Assembly (NCBI GenBank): GCA_963618495.1
Contig: CAVESF010000002.1
Span: 42,835 to 106,834, forward strand
DNA from: Apopatosoma sp963618495
GTDB taxonomy: Bacteria > Bacillota > Clostridia > Oscillospirales > CAG-272
Length of the DNA: 64,000 nt
Direction: 5' to 3'
Below are positions 23,735 through 32,954 of the stretch, piece after piece. A program made the translations under genes and the position numbers. The notes below the pieces were generated by a model. It did not search any database. It saw only the letters and a list, made by a program, of their open reading frames with translations, and was not told the DNA's origin. Numbering within the stretch: position 1 is the first letter of the stretch; every line of letters starts with the position of its first letter.

Positions 23735-24279
23735 CTCCTTTGGTAAGCATTGCCGAGCTTGCTTTTCAGCTTTTTCATGGCATATCTGTATTTCGAGCGC
23801 ACGCTGTTATACGGCATATCGATAAAATCCGCTATATCGACGAGCTTCATATCGCTGTAGATATGGAGCATAACTATCTCATACTCATCCTTTTCGAGTC
23901 CCGCAAGCGCACGCTTTATATCCTCGTTTTCTATGAGCAAATCTGAGAAGTCTGCCTCACTCGGCTCATGTTCAGGCTCGTCGATATCGCTCCATGCGGG
24001 ACTTTTCAGCATATCGCGGCAGATATTGCGGCAGATGCCGAATATCCATGCGCGGGCGTTGGTTCCCGCGGCATAGGACGCGGCGCATTTTGCTATGCGC
24101 AGATATGTCTCCTGCATGGCGTCCTCGGCTCTCGTGCGGTTTCCGAGCTTTCTTAGGGCAAAGGCAAAGACGGAATCTTTCGTCTGCCCGTAGATGTCGT
24201 GCAGGGCTTCGATATCGCCTGCGGCAAGCTTCTTTATGTCGTTTTCGAGCTTTGATGAAAGAAACGATGAAAAGCTCAT
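23731..24279 (-). CDS. ECF-type RNA polymerase sigma factor
   Basis: This 182-residue protein has region 2 (DIEALHDIYGQTKDSVFAFAL ... AEDAMQETYLRIAKC, residues 20-75) and region 4 (LDEYEIVMLHIYSDMKLVDIAD ... RSKYRYAMKKLKSKL, residues 125-175). There is no region 3, as usual for ECF sigma factors. It should direct RNA polymerase to a small stress or envelope regulon. It is coupled by a four-base overlap to the membrane protein downstream, the common sigma/anti-sigma layout. The ATG has AAAGGAG upstream. Confidence 0.92.
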   Translation of the reverse strand: MSFSSFLSSKLENDIKKLAAGDIEALHDIYGQTKDSVFAFALRKLGNRTRAEDAMQETYLRIAKCAASYAAGTNARAWIFGICRNICRDMLKSPAWSDIDEPEHEPSEADFSDLLIENEDIKRALAGLEKDEYEIVMLHIYSDMKLVDIADFIDMPYNSVRSKYRYAMKKLKSKLGNAYQRR

Positions 24280-24402
24280 TGCGAAAAAGCTCCTTTCAGA
24301 TAGTATATAGAAAAAACGGCGGCTTTCGCAGAAAAATTATTTCGGAAAGTCCGTTTTGATTATTATGCGGATTTTTGTCGGTTATATTTAGGGAAGAGAA
24401 GA

Positions 24403-24438
24403 AAGAAAAATGCGGCGGAAGCAGAGGCAACCGCCGCA
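24403..24438 (-). terminator. Terminator of ftsZ and the dcw cluster
   Basis: An eight-base-pair stem (TGCGGCGG 24411-24418 / CCGCCGCA 24431-24438) is followed on the minus strand by TTTTTCTTTC, just past the ftsZ stop. Confidence 0.8.
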
Positions 24439-24463
24439 TAAGTCGTAGCTTTAATATGTAGGA

Positions 24464-25630
24464 TTAGCCTCTGTTCTTGCGAAGGATAGCCATGATATCA
24501 TCAAAATCGCTGTCGGAAATGATGGTGGCTTCTTCATCCGTGGCAACCTGCTTGGGAGCCTCTTCCTTCTTGGGAGCGGCTGTCTGGGTTGCGAAAGGAG
24601 ACTTCTTCGCGGGTTCGGCTGTTGTCTTGCCGGAAGCGACGCCTGCCTTGCCGGGAGTCATGGGCTTGCCGTCCTCCGCCTTGAAGCCTGTAGCGATAAC
24701 GGTAATCTTCATCGTATCTTCAAGCTCGTTGTCAAGCGCGGTACCCCAGATGATATTCGCATCGGGATGAGCCTCGTTTGCAATCATAGAGGAAGCCGTC
24801 TCGATTTCCTCGAGGCTTATGTCGGGACCGGAAGTGATGTTGATAAGTATGCCTGTAGCGCCCGAGATGGTTGTCTCGAGAAGAGGGCTGGACATGGCAG
24901 CCTTGGCGGCAACCTCAGCCTTGTCTCTGCCTGCGCCTTCGCCTACGCCCATGTGAGCATAGCCTGCATCGCGCATGACGGAAGAAACATCCGCGAAGTC
25001 AAGGTTTACAAGACCAGGGATATTGATAAGGTCGGAAACGCTCTGCACGCCGTGACGGAGAACATCGTCCGCATACTGGAATGCATTTACGAGAGTGATT
25101 CTGTTTTCGGAAATCTGCTTGAGTCTCTCATTCGGGATGATGACGAGAGAGTCTACATAATCGCGGAGCTGAACGATGCCTGCCTCAGCCTGAATCATAC
25201 GCTTTCTGCCCTCGAATGCGAAAGGCTTCGTAACGATACCGATAGTGAGGATGCCCATTTCCTTGGCAACCTTGGCAACAACGGGAGCCGCGCCTGTGCC
25301 TGTGCCGCCGCCCATGCCGACTGTGATGAACACCATGTCCGCGCCGCGGATAACATCGGCGATTTCCTCAAGGCTCTCCTGAGCCGCCTGCTCGCCTACT
25401 GCGGGGTTGGCGCCTGCGCCGTGACCCTTTGTAATCTTTTCGCCGATGGCGATTTTTGTGGGAGCGCTCGACTTGAGCAGAACCTGCTTATCGCAGTTTA
25501 CCGTGATAAATTCAACACCCTGTATATTTGATTCTATCATGCGGTTTACGGCGTTACCGCCACCGCCGCCGACGCCGATGACTTTGATATTTACGCCGCT
25601 TTCGTAATCCGAATTGAATTCAAAACCCAT
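24464..25630 (-). CDS. ftsZ: Cell division GTPase FtsZ
   Basis: The 388-residue tubulin homologue has GVGGGGGNAVNRM (about 21-33), the G-box GGGTGTGAAPVVA near 107, and the T7-type NLDFADV near 208. It has a variable linker and the conserved tail DFDDIMAILRKNRG that binds partners such as FtsA or SepF. It polymerises into the Z ring that positions division. It is the last gene of the dcw cluster and also has its own promoter; ftsA is not next to it. Confidence 0.98.
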   Translation of the reverse strand: MGFEFNSDYESGVNIKVIGVGGGGGNAVNRMIESNIQGVEFITVNCDKQVLLKSSAPTKIAIGEKITKGHGAGANPAVGEQAAQESLEEIADVIRGADMVFITVGMGGGTGTGAAPVVAKVAKEMGILTIGIVTKPFAFEGRKRMIQAEAGIVQLRDYVDSLVIIPNERLKQISENRITLVNAFQYADDVLRHGVQSVSDLINIPGLVNLDFADVSSVMRDAGYAHMGVGEGAGRDKAEVAAKAAMSSPLLETTISGATGILINITSGPDISLEEIETASSMIANEAHPDANIIWGTALDNELEDTMKITVIATGFKAEDGKPMTPGKAGVASGKTTAEPAKKSPFATQTAAPKKEEAPKQVATDEEATIISDSDFDDIMAILRKNRG

Positions 25631-25672
25631 TTTATAATCCTCCTTAGATTTTATTCATAGATATACGATTCT

Positions 25673-25701
25673 ATTGTAATATGTTTTTAAATTATTTTCA
25701 A
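25673..25701 (-). promoter_or_regulatory. Internal promoter for ftsZ
   Basis: In the AT-rich 174-bp gap after divIB, TTGAAA (25701-25696) and TACAAT (25678-25673) lie 17 bp apart on the minus strand. This gives ftsZ extra transcription beyond the cluster promoter. Confidence 0.65.
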
Positions 25702-25804
25702 GATGTTTTGCAAAAAAACTTGATAAAAAATTAAAAAAATTACCGAAAATTCCCCGATTTTTGGAAAAAAGCAGAAAATCGGGCAAAATTTGCGGTAAAA
25801 TTTT

Positions 25805-26593
25805 CTATTCGCCGAGCTTTCCTGTCGGCTGGAATGACACTTTGTCGTCGGAAATCACGCGGATGTTTCCCGTGACGCCCGCATAGTAGCTGTCGGATTC
25901 GAGCTTGGCTATCAGCTTTATACATAAGGATAAATCCGAATCAAGCGTGCGCCATGATGGCAATACAATTGTATAAATGTTATTATACAAAATATGAATA
26001 TCAAATTTTTGCCGCAGGTCTATTTCGCTCAGCTTCTCGCCTATCGGCGAGGAGAGTATCGTGTCTATTATGCCGAGGTAGAAGCTGTAGCCGTCCGCTT
26101 CCTCAAATTCGATCTGCTTTCCGAGGGCGAGGCTCTTTATTCCCGATAGGGAGAGCTTTGCCGTGCCGCTGTAGAAAGCGGAACTTATATCGTCCCTTAC
26201 CTCGAGCACCGTGAGCCTGTCCGAGAGGATGAAATACTGTCCGTCATATTCCAGAGCGAAAGCAGGAGGATATTCCTCTATTATGATGTGCATTTTTTTC
26301 GGCAGGGTGCGGCGCACTGTGACGGAACGCACATAGATATTTTCGCTTTTGATTTTTTCGGCGATTTTTCCTTTGCTTACGGCATATGTATGCGAGCCGG
26401 GTTTTATGCCGCTGTCGGAGATTATCTTTTCCGCGGAGCAATATGAAATGCCCGAGACATCTATCTCTCTTATACGGCAGAAGCCGAAAAACCACACGGC
26501 GAAGAGGAGAACCGCCGCAATGAAAACTAGCCATAGCAGGCGATGAGTCTTTCGAAGGCGTGTCATTTCCGGCGTTTTGTTTCTGTTCGTCAT
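25805..26593 (-). CDS. Division protein FtsQ/DivIB (POTRA domain)
   Basis: This 262-residue bitopic protein has a basic cytoplasmic tail (1-30), one transmembrane helix (about 31-50), a POTRA domain (IREIDVSGISYCSAEKIISD ... SVTVRRTLPKKMHIIIEEYPPAFALEY) and a beta domain. DivIB bridges the early and late divisome with FtsL and the septal PBP. It sits between murG and ftsZ, as in Bacillus-type clusters. Confidence 0.88.
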   Translation of the reverse strand: MTNRNKTPEMTRLRKTHRLLWLVFIAAVLLFAVWFFGFCRIREIDVSGISYCSAEKIISDSGIKPGSHTYAVSKGKIAEKIKSENIYVRSVTVRRTLPKKMHIIIEEYPPAFALEYDGQYFILSDRLTVLEVRDDISSAFYSGTAKLSLSGIKSLALGKQIEFEEADGYSFYLGIIDTILSSPIGEKLSEIDLRQKFDIHILYNNIYTIVLPSWRTLDSDLSLCIKLIAKLESDSYYAGVTGNIRVISDDKVSFQPTGKLGE

Positions 26594-26624
26594 TTTTCTT
26601 TCCTCACTCTGTGAAGCATGAAAA

Positions 26625-27764
26625 TCATTTGCTCTCGAGGAGCGTCATTATATCGCGGCTGAGAAGTATTCTGATATCGCGCCAGATTAGCTCGTTTGAA
26701 TCCGATTTTGCGAAAGCGGCGATGTTTTCGCGCATTGCCGCCGACTTTTCGCCGTCATAGAGAATCCCGCAGAGACTTTTTTCGAGCAAATCGGGTGTGA
26801 GCTGTTTTTCCTCGATGAGTATGGCGGCATCCGCATCGGCGAGCCGCTTTGCGTTTTCATACTGGTGATTGTTTACCACATTCGGCGAGGGAATGAGTAT
26901 GCATGCCTTTTTCTGAAGCGCCATCTCCGAAACGGTCATCGCGCCCGCGCGGCAGATTACCGCATCGGCAAGCCGCTCCCAGTATGGCATATCGTAGATA
27001 TATTCCGTTAGGCGCAGATTCGGAAAAGCCGCAAGCCCTGCCGCCCTGAAAGCGGCAAGCGTCTCGTCATGCGTACTGCTTCCCGTGGCGTGTATATGGA
27101 AAATCTCGGGATGATGCGATGTGAAATTCTTCATCAGCGCGATAATCTCGGAATTGAGCCGCATGGCACCGAGACTTCCGCCGAAAGAGAGGACTATCTT
27201 TTCCGTACCCTCGGGGATATTCAGTATCTCGCGGATATTTTCGGGTATTTTCGCAGTGCTTTTCTTCATCATGGGATTGCCGACGAAGAGCACCTTGCTT
27301 TTGTCGGTGAAATAGTCCATGGTCGAGGCGAAATTTATATATATTCTGTCCACCTTGTCGGCGAGCATCATGACAGCCTTGCCGGGGATGGCGTTGGATT
27401 CATGCAGAGCCGTCGGTATGCCGAGCTTTGCCGCCGCCGAGAGAAGCGGCCAGCAGACGAAGCCGCCCGTTCCTATCACGATATCGGGTTTGTATTCGAG
27501 CAGAAGTTTCTTTGCCTTTCTCGGTGCCGTGAAGTAGTAATATGCCGTCTTGATATTCGAGAGGGAAAGGCTTCTTTTCAGCCCTTTCATTTCTATATGA
27601 TAAATAGGATAACCCGCCTTTTCGCAAAGGCGGTTTTCTATTCCTTTTTTGGTGCCTACGAAAGCTATCCCGGCGTTTCTGTCATGCGCCTTGATCAAGT
27701 CGGCTATGGCAAGAGCGGGATTTACATGACCTGCCGTGCCACCGCCGGAGAGAAGAACTTTCAT
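26625..27764 (-). CDS. murG: UDP-GlcNAc:lipid I N-acetylglucosaminyltransferase MurG
   Basis: The 379-residue GT28 enzyme has the glycine-rich loop LSGGGTAGHVNPALAIADL at residues 4-22, a second loop LSFGGSLGAMRLN near 192, and donor-site features VICRAGAMTVSEMA near 265. It converts lipid I to lipid II on the inner membrane face. It lies between ftsW and divIB. Confidence 0.97.
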   Translation of the reverse strand: MKVLLSGGGTAGHVNPALAIADLIKAHDRNAGIAFVGTKKGIENRLCEKAGYPIYHIEMKGLKRSLSLSNIKTAYYYFTAPRKAKKLLLEYKPDIVIGTGGFVCWPLLSAAAKLGIPTALHESNAIPGKAVMMLADKVDRIYINFASTMDYFTDKSKVLFVGNPMMKKSTAKIPENIREILNIPEGTEKIVLSFGGSLGAMRLNSEIIALMKNFTSHHPEIFHIHATGSSTHDETLAAFRAAGLAAFPNLRLTEYIYDMPYWERLADAVICRAGAMTVSEMALQKKACILIPSPNVVNNHQYENAKRLADADAAILIEEKQLTPDLLEKSLCGILYDGEKSAAMRENIAAFAKSDSNELIWRDIRILLSRDIMTLLESK

Positions 27765-27780
27765 TTTTGCCTCCTTATTA

Positions 27781-28962
27781 TCAGAGTGGTTTCTGAGATG
27801 AATATTTCGAGATGGAGAGGATGATGCCCATCTCTCCGAGCTGCATTATCAGCGCACTTCCGCCGTAACTGAAGAAAGGAAGCGCGATGCCTGTCGTCGG
27901 GATGCTGACCGTGACGACGGCGATATTGAGCAGCAGCTGTATGCCGACCTTGCTGATAAGTCCTATCACGAGCAGGGACGAGAATGTATCGGGCGCGTTC
28001 ATGGCGATGACAAAACCGCGCCATATCAGCACTATGAAAAGTGCTATCACGGCGACGGCGCCGACAAGCCCCAGCTCCTCGCAGACTATCGAGAAAATGA
28101 AATCATTCTGCGGCTCGGGAAGCCAAAGGTGCTTCTGATAGCTGTTTCCGAGTCCTACGCCGAAAAGTCCGCCGCTGCCGATGGCAAGCAGGCTCTGATA
28201 GGGCTGCCAGCCGCCGCTGAGGCGGTAATCCTCGGGATGAAGCCATGCGTCTATTCGCGATTTTGCGTAGTCTGTGAAAAGTATCAGCGAGAGTGCCGCA
28301 GCGGCACCTGTGCCTGCTATGGCGACAAGCCATTTTATGCTTGCGCCGGAGATGAATATCATCACGGCGCCGATAAGGAATATGATTATCGTTCCCGACA
28401 TATGATGCTCGAGAACCGTCGTTGCGCATACGATGCCGATGATGATGGCAGGGAAGAGAATGCCGTATTTGAAGGTTTTTATCTTCGTTGACACGATGGA
28501 TATGTAATAGGCGAGGAGCAGAGCCAGCGCAAATTTCATTATCTCCGTCGGCTGTATCGTTATCGGACCTATTTTTATCCATCTTGTGGCACCGCTCCAG
28601 TTTTTGCCAACGAAAGGAACGGCGAGGAGCAGGAGATAGCTTACGGCAAAAATCGGGAGCGTGGCTTTCTTTATGAAGGTATAGTCGATGCATGAAGCGG
28701 CAAACATGACGATAATTCCCGCCACCATCCAGACTATCTGCTTCTTGATGAAGAAAAAGCTGTCGCCGTATTTTCGTTCTGCGAAAACATAGCTCGAGGA
28801 GAAAATCATGACCGAGCCGAAGCAGAGCAGGAGCATGACTGTTATCAGAAAGGGAATATCTATCCCGTGCTTTGCGCGGTAGATGGTAACTTCTTCGCCC
28901 GCAGGCATGGCAAAAAAGCCGAAAAGTCCCGGTTTTTTCTTTTGCTTTTTTTCAGCCGTCAT
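27781..28962 (-). CDS. ftsW: SEDS glycosyltransferase FtsW/SpoVE
   Basis: This 393-residue protein has ten hydrophobic segments after a basic N-terminus. It carries SEDS-family landmarks: ATRWIKIGPITIQPTEIMKFA, GGWQPYQSLLAIGSGGLFGVGLGNS and FIFSIVCEELGLVGA. It polymerises glycan strands with the class B PBP encoded upstream. The cluster position suits FtsW, but SpoVE cannot be excluded in a spore former. There is no murD between mraY and this gene. Confidence 0.94.
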   Translation of the reverse strand: MTAEKKQKKKPGLFGFFAMPAGEEVTIYRAKHGIDIPFLITVMLLLCFGSVMIFSSSYVFAERKYGDSFFFIKKQIVWMVAGIIVMFAASCIDYTFIKKATLPIFAVSYLLLLAVPFVGKNWSGATRWIKIGPITIQPTEIMKFALALLLAYYISIVSTKIKTFKYGILFPAIIIGIVCATTVLEHHMSGTIIIFLIGAVMIFISGASIKWLVAIAGTGAAAALSLILFTDYAKSRIDAWLHPEDYRLSGGWQPYQSLLAIGSGGLFGVGLGNSYQKHLWLPEPQNDFIFSIVCEELGLVGAVAVIALFIVLIWRGFVIAMNAPDTFSSLLVIGLISKVGIQLLLNIAVVTVSIPTTGIALPFFSYGGSALIMQLGEMGIILSISKYSSQKPL

Positions 28963-28995
28963 GCCTTTACCTCCGATATATATTTTGCGCGGAAA

Positions 28996-29973
28996 TCAGT
29001 ATTTTATAAGGAAGAATGCCGCTATGCAGAAAGCTGCTGTGATGGCAAATGCGCAGAGGTCTATCTTGTTTTCCGAGAAGCCGAGCTTCTCGAAATGATG
29101 GTGTATCGGCGCCATTTTGAAGAGGCGCTTGCCATGCGTGAGCTTGAAATACGAAACCTGAAGCACGACGGACATTATCTCACAGAAGTAGACTATGCCG
29201 ACGAGCATGATGATAAGCTCATATTTCAGCATATACGCAAGCCCCGTGACCGCACCGCCGAGAAAGAGCGAGCCTGTATCGCCCATGAAAACCTTGGCGG
29301 GATAGATATTGAATATGAGAAAACCGAGCAGTCCGCCTATCACGGCACCGCTGAATGTGACTGCTCCCATATCGCCCACGGAAAAGGCGAGAACGGCAAA
29401 AAACGCGCAGATAACAGCCGAAACCGTGGCGCAGAGCCCATCGATGCCGTCGGTCAGATTTACGCTGTTTACCATGCCGACGATGAAAAGAATAGAGAAA
29501 ACATAGTAGAAAAATCCGAGCTCAAGCTCCTTGTTTATGATGGCAAGGCTGATGCTCGTATCTATCGCGCTCGCCTTTGCCATAAGGAAAAGGTAGAGAG
29601 CGGCAACGATGAACTGAAGCGCCATTTTCTGCATGGGCGTCAGTCCCTCGTTGCGCTTTTTCGCGAATTTTGTCAGGTCGTCCGTCACGCCGACAAGCCC
29701 GAAGGCGACAGCCATGCCGAGAGTTATCAGCATGGGCGCGGAAAGCTTATCGAAGAATATGAATGAGAGAATCACGCAGACGACGGTGCAGGGAATGATG
29801 AAGAAGATACCGCCCATGGTAGGCGTGCCCTCTTTTGACGCGTGCCAGCGCGGACCTATCTCGAGAATCTTCTGCCCGAGTTTTTTGCTTTTCAGCACAG
29901 GTATGAGAAATCTGCCGAGCAGTGCCGAGGTGATAAGACATATCACAAGTGAAATGATAAAAGAAAGATACAT
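28996..29973 (-). CDS. mraY: Phospho-MurNAc-pentapeptide transferase MraY
   Basis: The 325-residue, ten-helix protein has the MraY motifs KEGTPTMGGIFF near 48, VGVTDDLTKFAKKRNEGL near 100, NSVNLTDGIDGL near 165 and APIHHHFEKLG near 290. The Mg-binding Asp residues are in place. It attaches phospho-MurNAc-pentapeptide to undecaprenyl phosphate, forming lipid I. Confidence 0.97.
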   Translation of the reverse strand: MYLSFIISLVICLITSALLGRFLIPVLKSKKLGQKILEIGPRWHASKEGTPTMGGIFFIIPCTVVCVILSFIFFDKLSAPMLITLGMAVAFGLVGVTDDLTKFAKKRNEGLTPMQKMALQFIVAALYLFLMAKASAIDTSISLAIINKELELGFFYYVFSILFIVGMVNSVNLTDGIDGLCATVSAVICAFFAVLAFSVGDMGAVTFSGAVIGGLLGFLIFNIYPAKVFMGDTGSLFLGGAVTGLAYMLKYELIIMLVGIVYFCEIMSVVLQVSYFKLTHGKRLFKMAPIHHHFEKLGFSENKIDLCAFAITAAFCIAAFFLIKY

Positions 29974-30056
29974 ACCTTTTTCTCCGTGCCGATAAGGATT
30001 TTTAGCGTTTTATACAGCCATATGAGTTTTCAAAATGCGATTTATACAGATGTATT

Positions 30057-31451
30057 TTATATAAGCCTTGCCACATTTTCGAGCGCAACTCTGCGGCTTG
30101 CCTTGAAGAGAACGGTATCGCCCTTGTGCAGGAGCCTGCGTATATCCTTTGCCGCCTGCTCGGGGCAGTCGTAGCCGAGAGAGGCGATTTTTTCCTCGGG
30201 CATACCGCTTTCCTTTGCGCCGTCTGCTATATATTTTGCGTTTTCGCCGACTGTTATGAGCAAATCCGCGCCTTTTGCATAAGCCTTGCCTACGCGCTCG
30301 TGCAGTTCATGCGAATATGAACCGAGCTCGAGCATTTCACCGAGCACGGCGACTCTCCTGCCGCCGTTTTCGCTTGCCACATCGTCGAGAACCTCGACAG
30401 CCGCCTCCATGGATTCGGGAGAGGCATTGTAGCAATCGAGGATGAATGTGCAGTCGTCGTGCTTTTCCACCTGCGAGCGGAGAGCTACCGGCTCATAGCC
30501 GAGAATGCCCTCTTTTATCTCCCTCTCGGGAATGCCGAGGAGCATGCCGCAGACCACGGCGCACATCGCGTTGTATATATTGTGTCTGCCGCGGACGGCT
30601 GTTTCGATATCTTTTACTATATAGTCGCCGTTTCTCACATCGAGGTCAAAGAGATATCCCGTCGCCGTCTTGCGGATATTTACCGCATTGTAATGGCAGA
30701 GAGGATTCTCTATGCCGATATATTTCTTGCATATTTTGCCTGTATTGATATTGCGGAGCAGGGGCTCGTCGCCGTTGAGGATGAGGATGCCGTCCTCTTT
30801 CATGCCCTTGATTATCTCCAGTTTGGCATCGCGGATAGCCTCGCGCGAGCCGAGAGTTTCTATATGCGAGGTGCCGATATTCGTTATGACGGCGATATCC
30901 GGCTCGGCTATGGCAGAGAGCTTTTCTATCTCTCCGCGCGCGCTCATGCCCATCTCCACGACCATCGCCTTATAGGTGATGTTGAGCTTGAAAAGCGTGA
31001 GCGGAAGCCCGATTTCGTTATTGAAATTGCCCTCGGTTTTGTTTGTCTTGTATTTTCTGTCGAGAACGGAATAGATAAATTCCTTTGTCGCCGTTTTGCC
31101 GACGCTGCCTGTCACGGCAACGGTTATCGTGCTGAAGCGGCGGCGGTATTCTCTCGCGAGAAGTCCGAGCGCACGTGTGGTATCCGCGACGAGGATGTAC
31201 GGAATATCCTCCTCGGGCGCTCTCTCGGCAACGATACAGCAGGCGCCGCCCTTTATCGCGGCGTGAATGAAATCGTGTCCGTCAAAATTTTCGCCTTTTA
31301 TGGCAAAGAACAGATCGCCCTCACTTATAGTGCGGGAATCTATGGAAACACCGAAAGCTATATCCTCGGGATTTTTCGAGTAAAGTGTCCCATCTACGAC
31401 ACGCGCTATATCGGTAATGCTTATTCCGTTATCACATAAACCAAGATACAT
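30057..31451 (-). CDS. murF: UDP-MurNAc-tripeptide D-Ala-D-Ala ligase MurF
   Basis: The 464-residue Mur ligase has an N-terminal UDP-binding domain, the ATP loop VAVTGSVGKTATKEFIYSVL near 107, the central motif NFNNEIGLPLTL and a C-terminal domain (LDCYNASPESMEAA ... LGEMLELG). It adds D-Ala-D-Ala to UDP-MurNAc-tripeptide. It begins four bases after the murE stop. Confidence 0.96.
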   Translation of the reverse strand: MYLGLCDNGISITDIARVVDGTLYSKNPEDIAFGVSIDSRTISEGDLFFAIKGENFDGHDFIHAAIKGGACCIVAERAPEEDIPYILVADTTRALGLLAREYRRRFSTITVAVTGSVGKTATKEFIYSVLDRKYKTNKTEGNFNNEIGLPLTLFKLNITYKAMVVEMGMSARGEIEKLSAIAEPDIAVITNIGTSHIETLGSREAIRDAKLEIIKGMKEDGILILNGDEPLLRNINTGKICKKYIGIENPLCHYNAVNIRKTATGYLFDLDVRNGDYIVKDIETAVRGRHNIYNAMCAVVCGMLLGIPEREIKEGILGYEPVALRSQVEKHDDCTFILDCYNASPESMEAAVEVLDDVASENGGRRVAVLGEMLELGSYSHELHERVGKAYAKGADLLITVGENAKYIADGAKESGMPEEKIASLGYDCPEQAAKDIRRLLHKGDTVLFKASRRVALENVARLI

Positions 31452-31455
31452 TTTT

Positions 31456-32898
31456 CTAATCCTTTTCCTTTATTATTTTGAGTACTGTTTCTCTTTCACA
31501 AAAATTGTGTTTTCCTTCTTTGTCTATCACATAGTCCTCGTGACCCTTGCCCGCGAGGAGTATGACGTCGCCTTTTTTCGCCGCCGAGAGGGCGATTCTT
31601 ATCGCCTTTTCGCGGTTTACTTCCGTCATGTAATTTTCGCTTCGTATTCCCATGCAGATATCGCGGATTATCTCGGCAGGGTCTTCTGTCCTCGGGTTGT
31701 CGGAGGTGACTATGGCAAAGTCGGATAGACTTGCCGCGATATCGCCCATCTCGGGGCGTTTGGTTTTGTCCCTGTCTCCACCGCAACCGAAAAGCGTGAT
31801 TATCCTGCCGCTATATACCTCGCGCAGAGCCGAAACGGCTTTTCCGAGCGCGTCCGGCGTGTGCGCATAGTCGATTATAACATCGAAATCGCCTGCGTAT
31901 ATGCGTTCCATCCTGCCGCGCACGGGCGGGAAATCCGAGAGCGCGTCCGCGAGCTTCTTTTCGGGAACGCCGAAAAGATACGCGCAGGCGAGTGCCGCCG
32001 TCGCATTGTAAACATTGAAGCCGCCGAGCGGCAATATGCTTTCTTTTATATTATGTGAAATACCGTCCGGCGAAATGCAGAAATCAAAGTCCGAGCCGCC
32101 TGCGGAAATTTTTTCATTTTCAAAGTAAAATTCGGATCTGCGGTCTCTTCCGTAATAGAAAACATCGCCGTCGGACGTCCAAGCCATGCGGTATGCCGCC
32201 TTGTCATCCATATTTATCAGGCTGACTTTACTGCGCCGGAAGAGCTTTTCCTTTGCGCTTGCGTATTCGCCGAGACTGCCGTGAAAATCGAGATGGTCAT
32301 GAGTGAGATTTGTAAAGACGCCGATATCGAAATCGATGCCGTATACGCGCTCCTGCGAGAGCGAATGGGAGGAAACCTCCATCACTACGGTGTCTATGCC
32401 GTTTTCACGCATTTCGGCAAGCTCGGAAGCGAGCAGATTCGGCGGCGGGGTAGTGTAGCCGCTGCTCACCTGCCCATTTCCGCAGTCGCAGAAGAGCGTG
32501 CCGATGATGCCGACGCGATGTCCTGCCTTTTTCAGAATGTGTGCCGTCATGAGGCATGTGGTGGATTTCCCGTTTGTGCCCGTTATGCCGATAAACCGCA
32601 TATCCTTTTGCGGATTTCCGTGCATGCGCAGATGCGCGAGAGCGAGTGCGGCGCGGACATCCGATACCCACACGGTGGGGATATCGGGTTCCGAATATTC
32701 GCCGTAGCCCGAGACAATGGCGGGAACACCGCGCTCTCTTGCCTTTTCGTATATTTCCGGTGATGCCTTCCTTATGAAGAGAACATCGCCTGCCTGCGCC
32801 GCATCTGCGTTTTCCGCAATGTCGCGCACATCGCACAGCTCGGCATTACCGCCGGAGAAGAGCATTTCGTTTTGTAAAATTAAGTCCGAGAGTTTCAT
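31456..32898 (-). CDS. murE: UDP-MurNAc-dipeptide ligase MurE (meso-DAP type)
   Basis: This 480-residue Mur ligase has the ATP loop GITGTNGKSTTCLMTAHIL near 105, YTTPPPN, and in its C-terminal domain TSDNPRTEDP near 400. The DNPR motif is diagnostic of enzymes adding meso-diaminopimelate rather than lysine, so the organism's stem peptide should contain meso-DAP. Confidence 0.96.
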   Translation of the reverse strand: MKLSDLILQNEMLFSGGNAELCDVRDIAENADAAQAGDVLFIRKASPEIYEKARERGVPAIVSGYGEYSEPDIPTVWVSDVRAALALAHLRMHGNPQKDMRFIGITGTNGKSTTCLMTAHILKKAGHRVGIIGTLFCDCGNGQVSSGYTTPPPNLLASELAEMRENGIDTVVMEVSSHSLSQERVYGIDFDIGVFTNLTHDHLDFHGSLGEYASAKEKLFRRSKVSLINMDDKAAYRMAWTSDGDVFYYGRDRRSEFYFENEKISAGGSDFDFCISPDGISHNIKESILPLGGFNVYNATAALACAYLFGVPEKKLADALSDFPPVRGRMERIYAGDFDVIIDYAHTPDALGKAVSALREVYSGRIITLFGCGGDRDKTKRPEMGDIAASLSDFAIVTSDNPRTEDPAEIIRDICMGIRSENYMTEVNREKAIRIALSAAKKGDVILLAGKGHEDYVIDKEGKHNFCERETVLKIIKEKD

Positions 32899-32954
32899 AT
32901 AACGCCTCCGTCAAAAATATTTTGTATTTTCAACATCCGCGTCATGCGCATTTT

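Noticed and set aside
24767..25531. 254-residue frame antisense to ftsZ
   Set aside because: Complement of a highly conserved gene; no independent evidence.
30459..31439. 326-residue frame opposite murF
   Set aside because: Shadow frame created by codon bias of murF on the other strand; no start signals and no recognisable domain.
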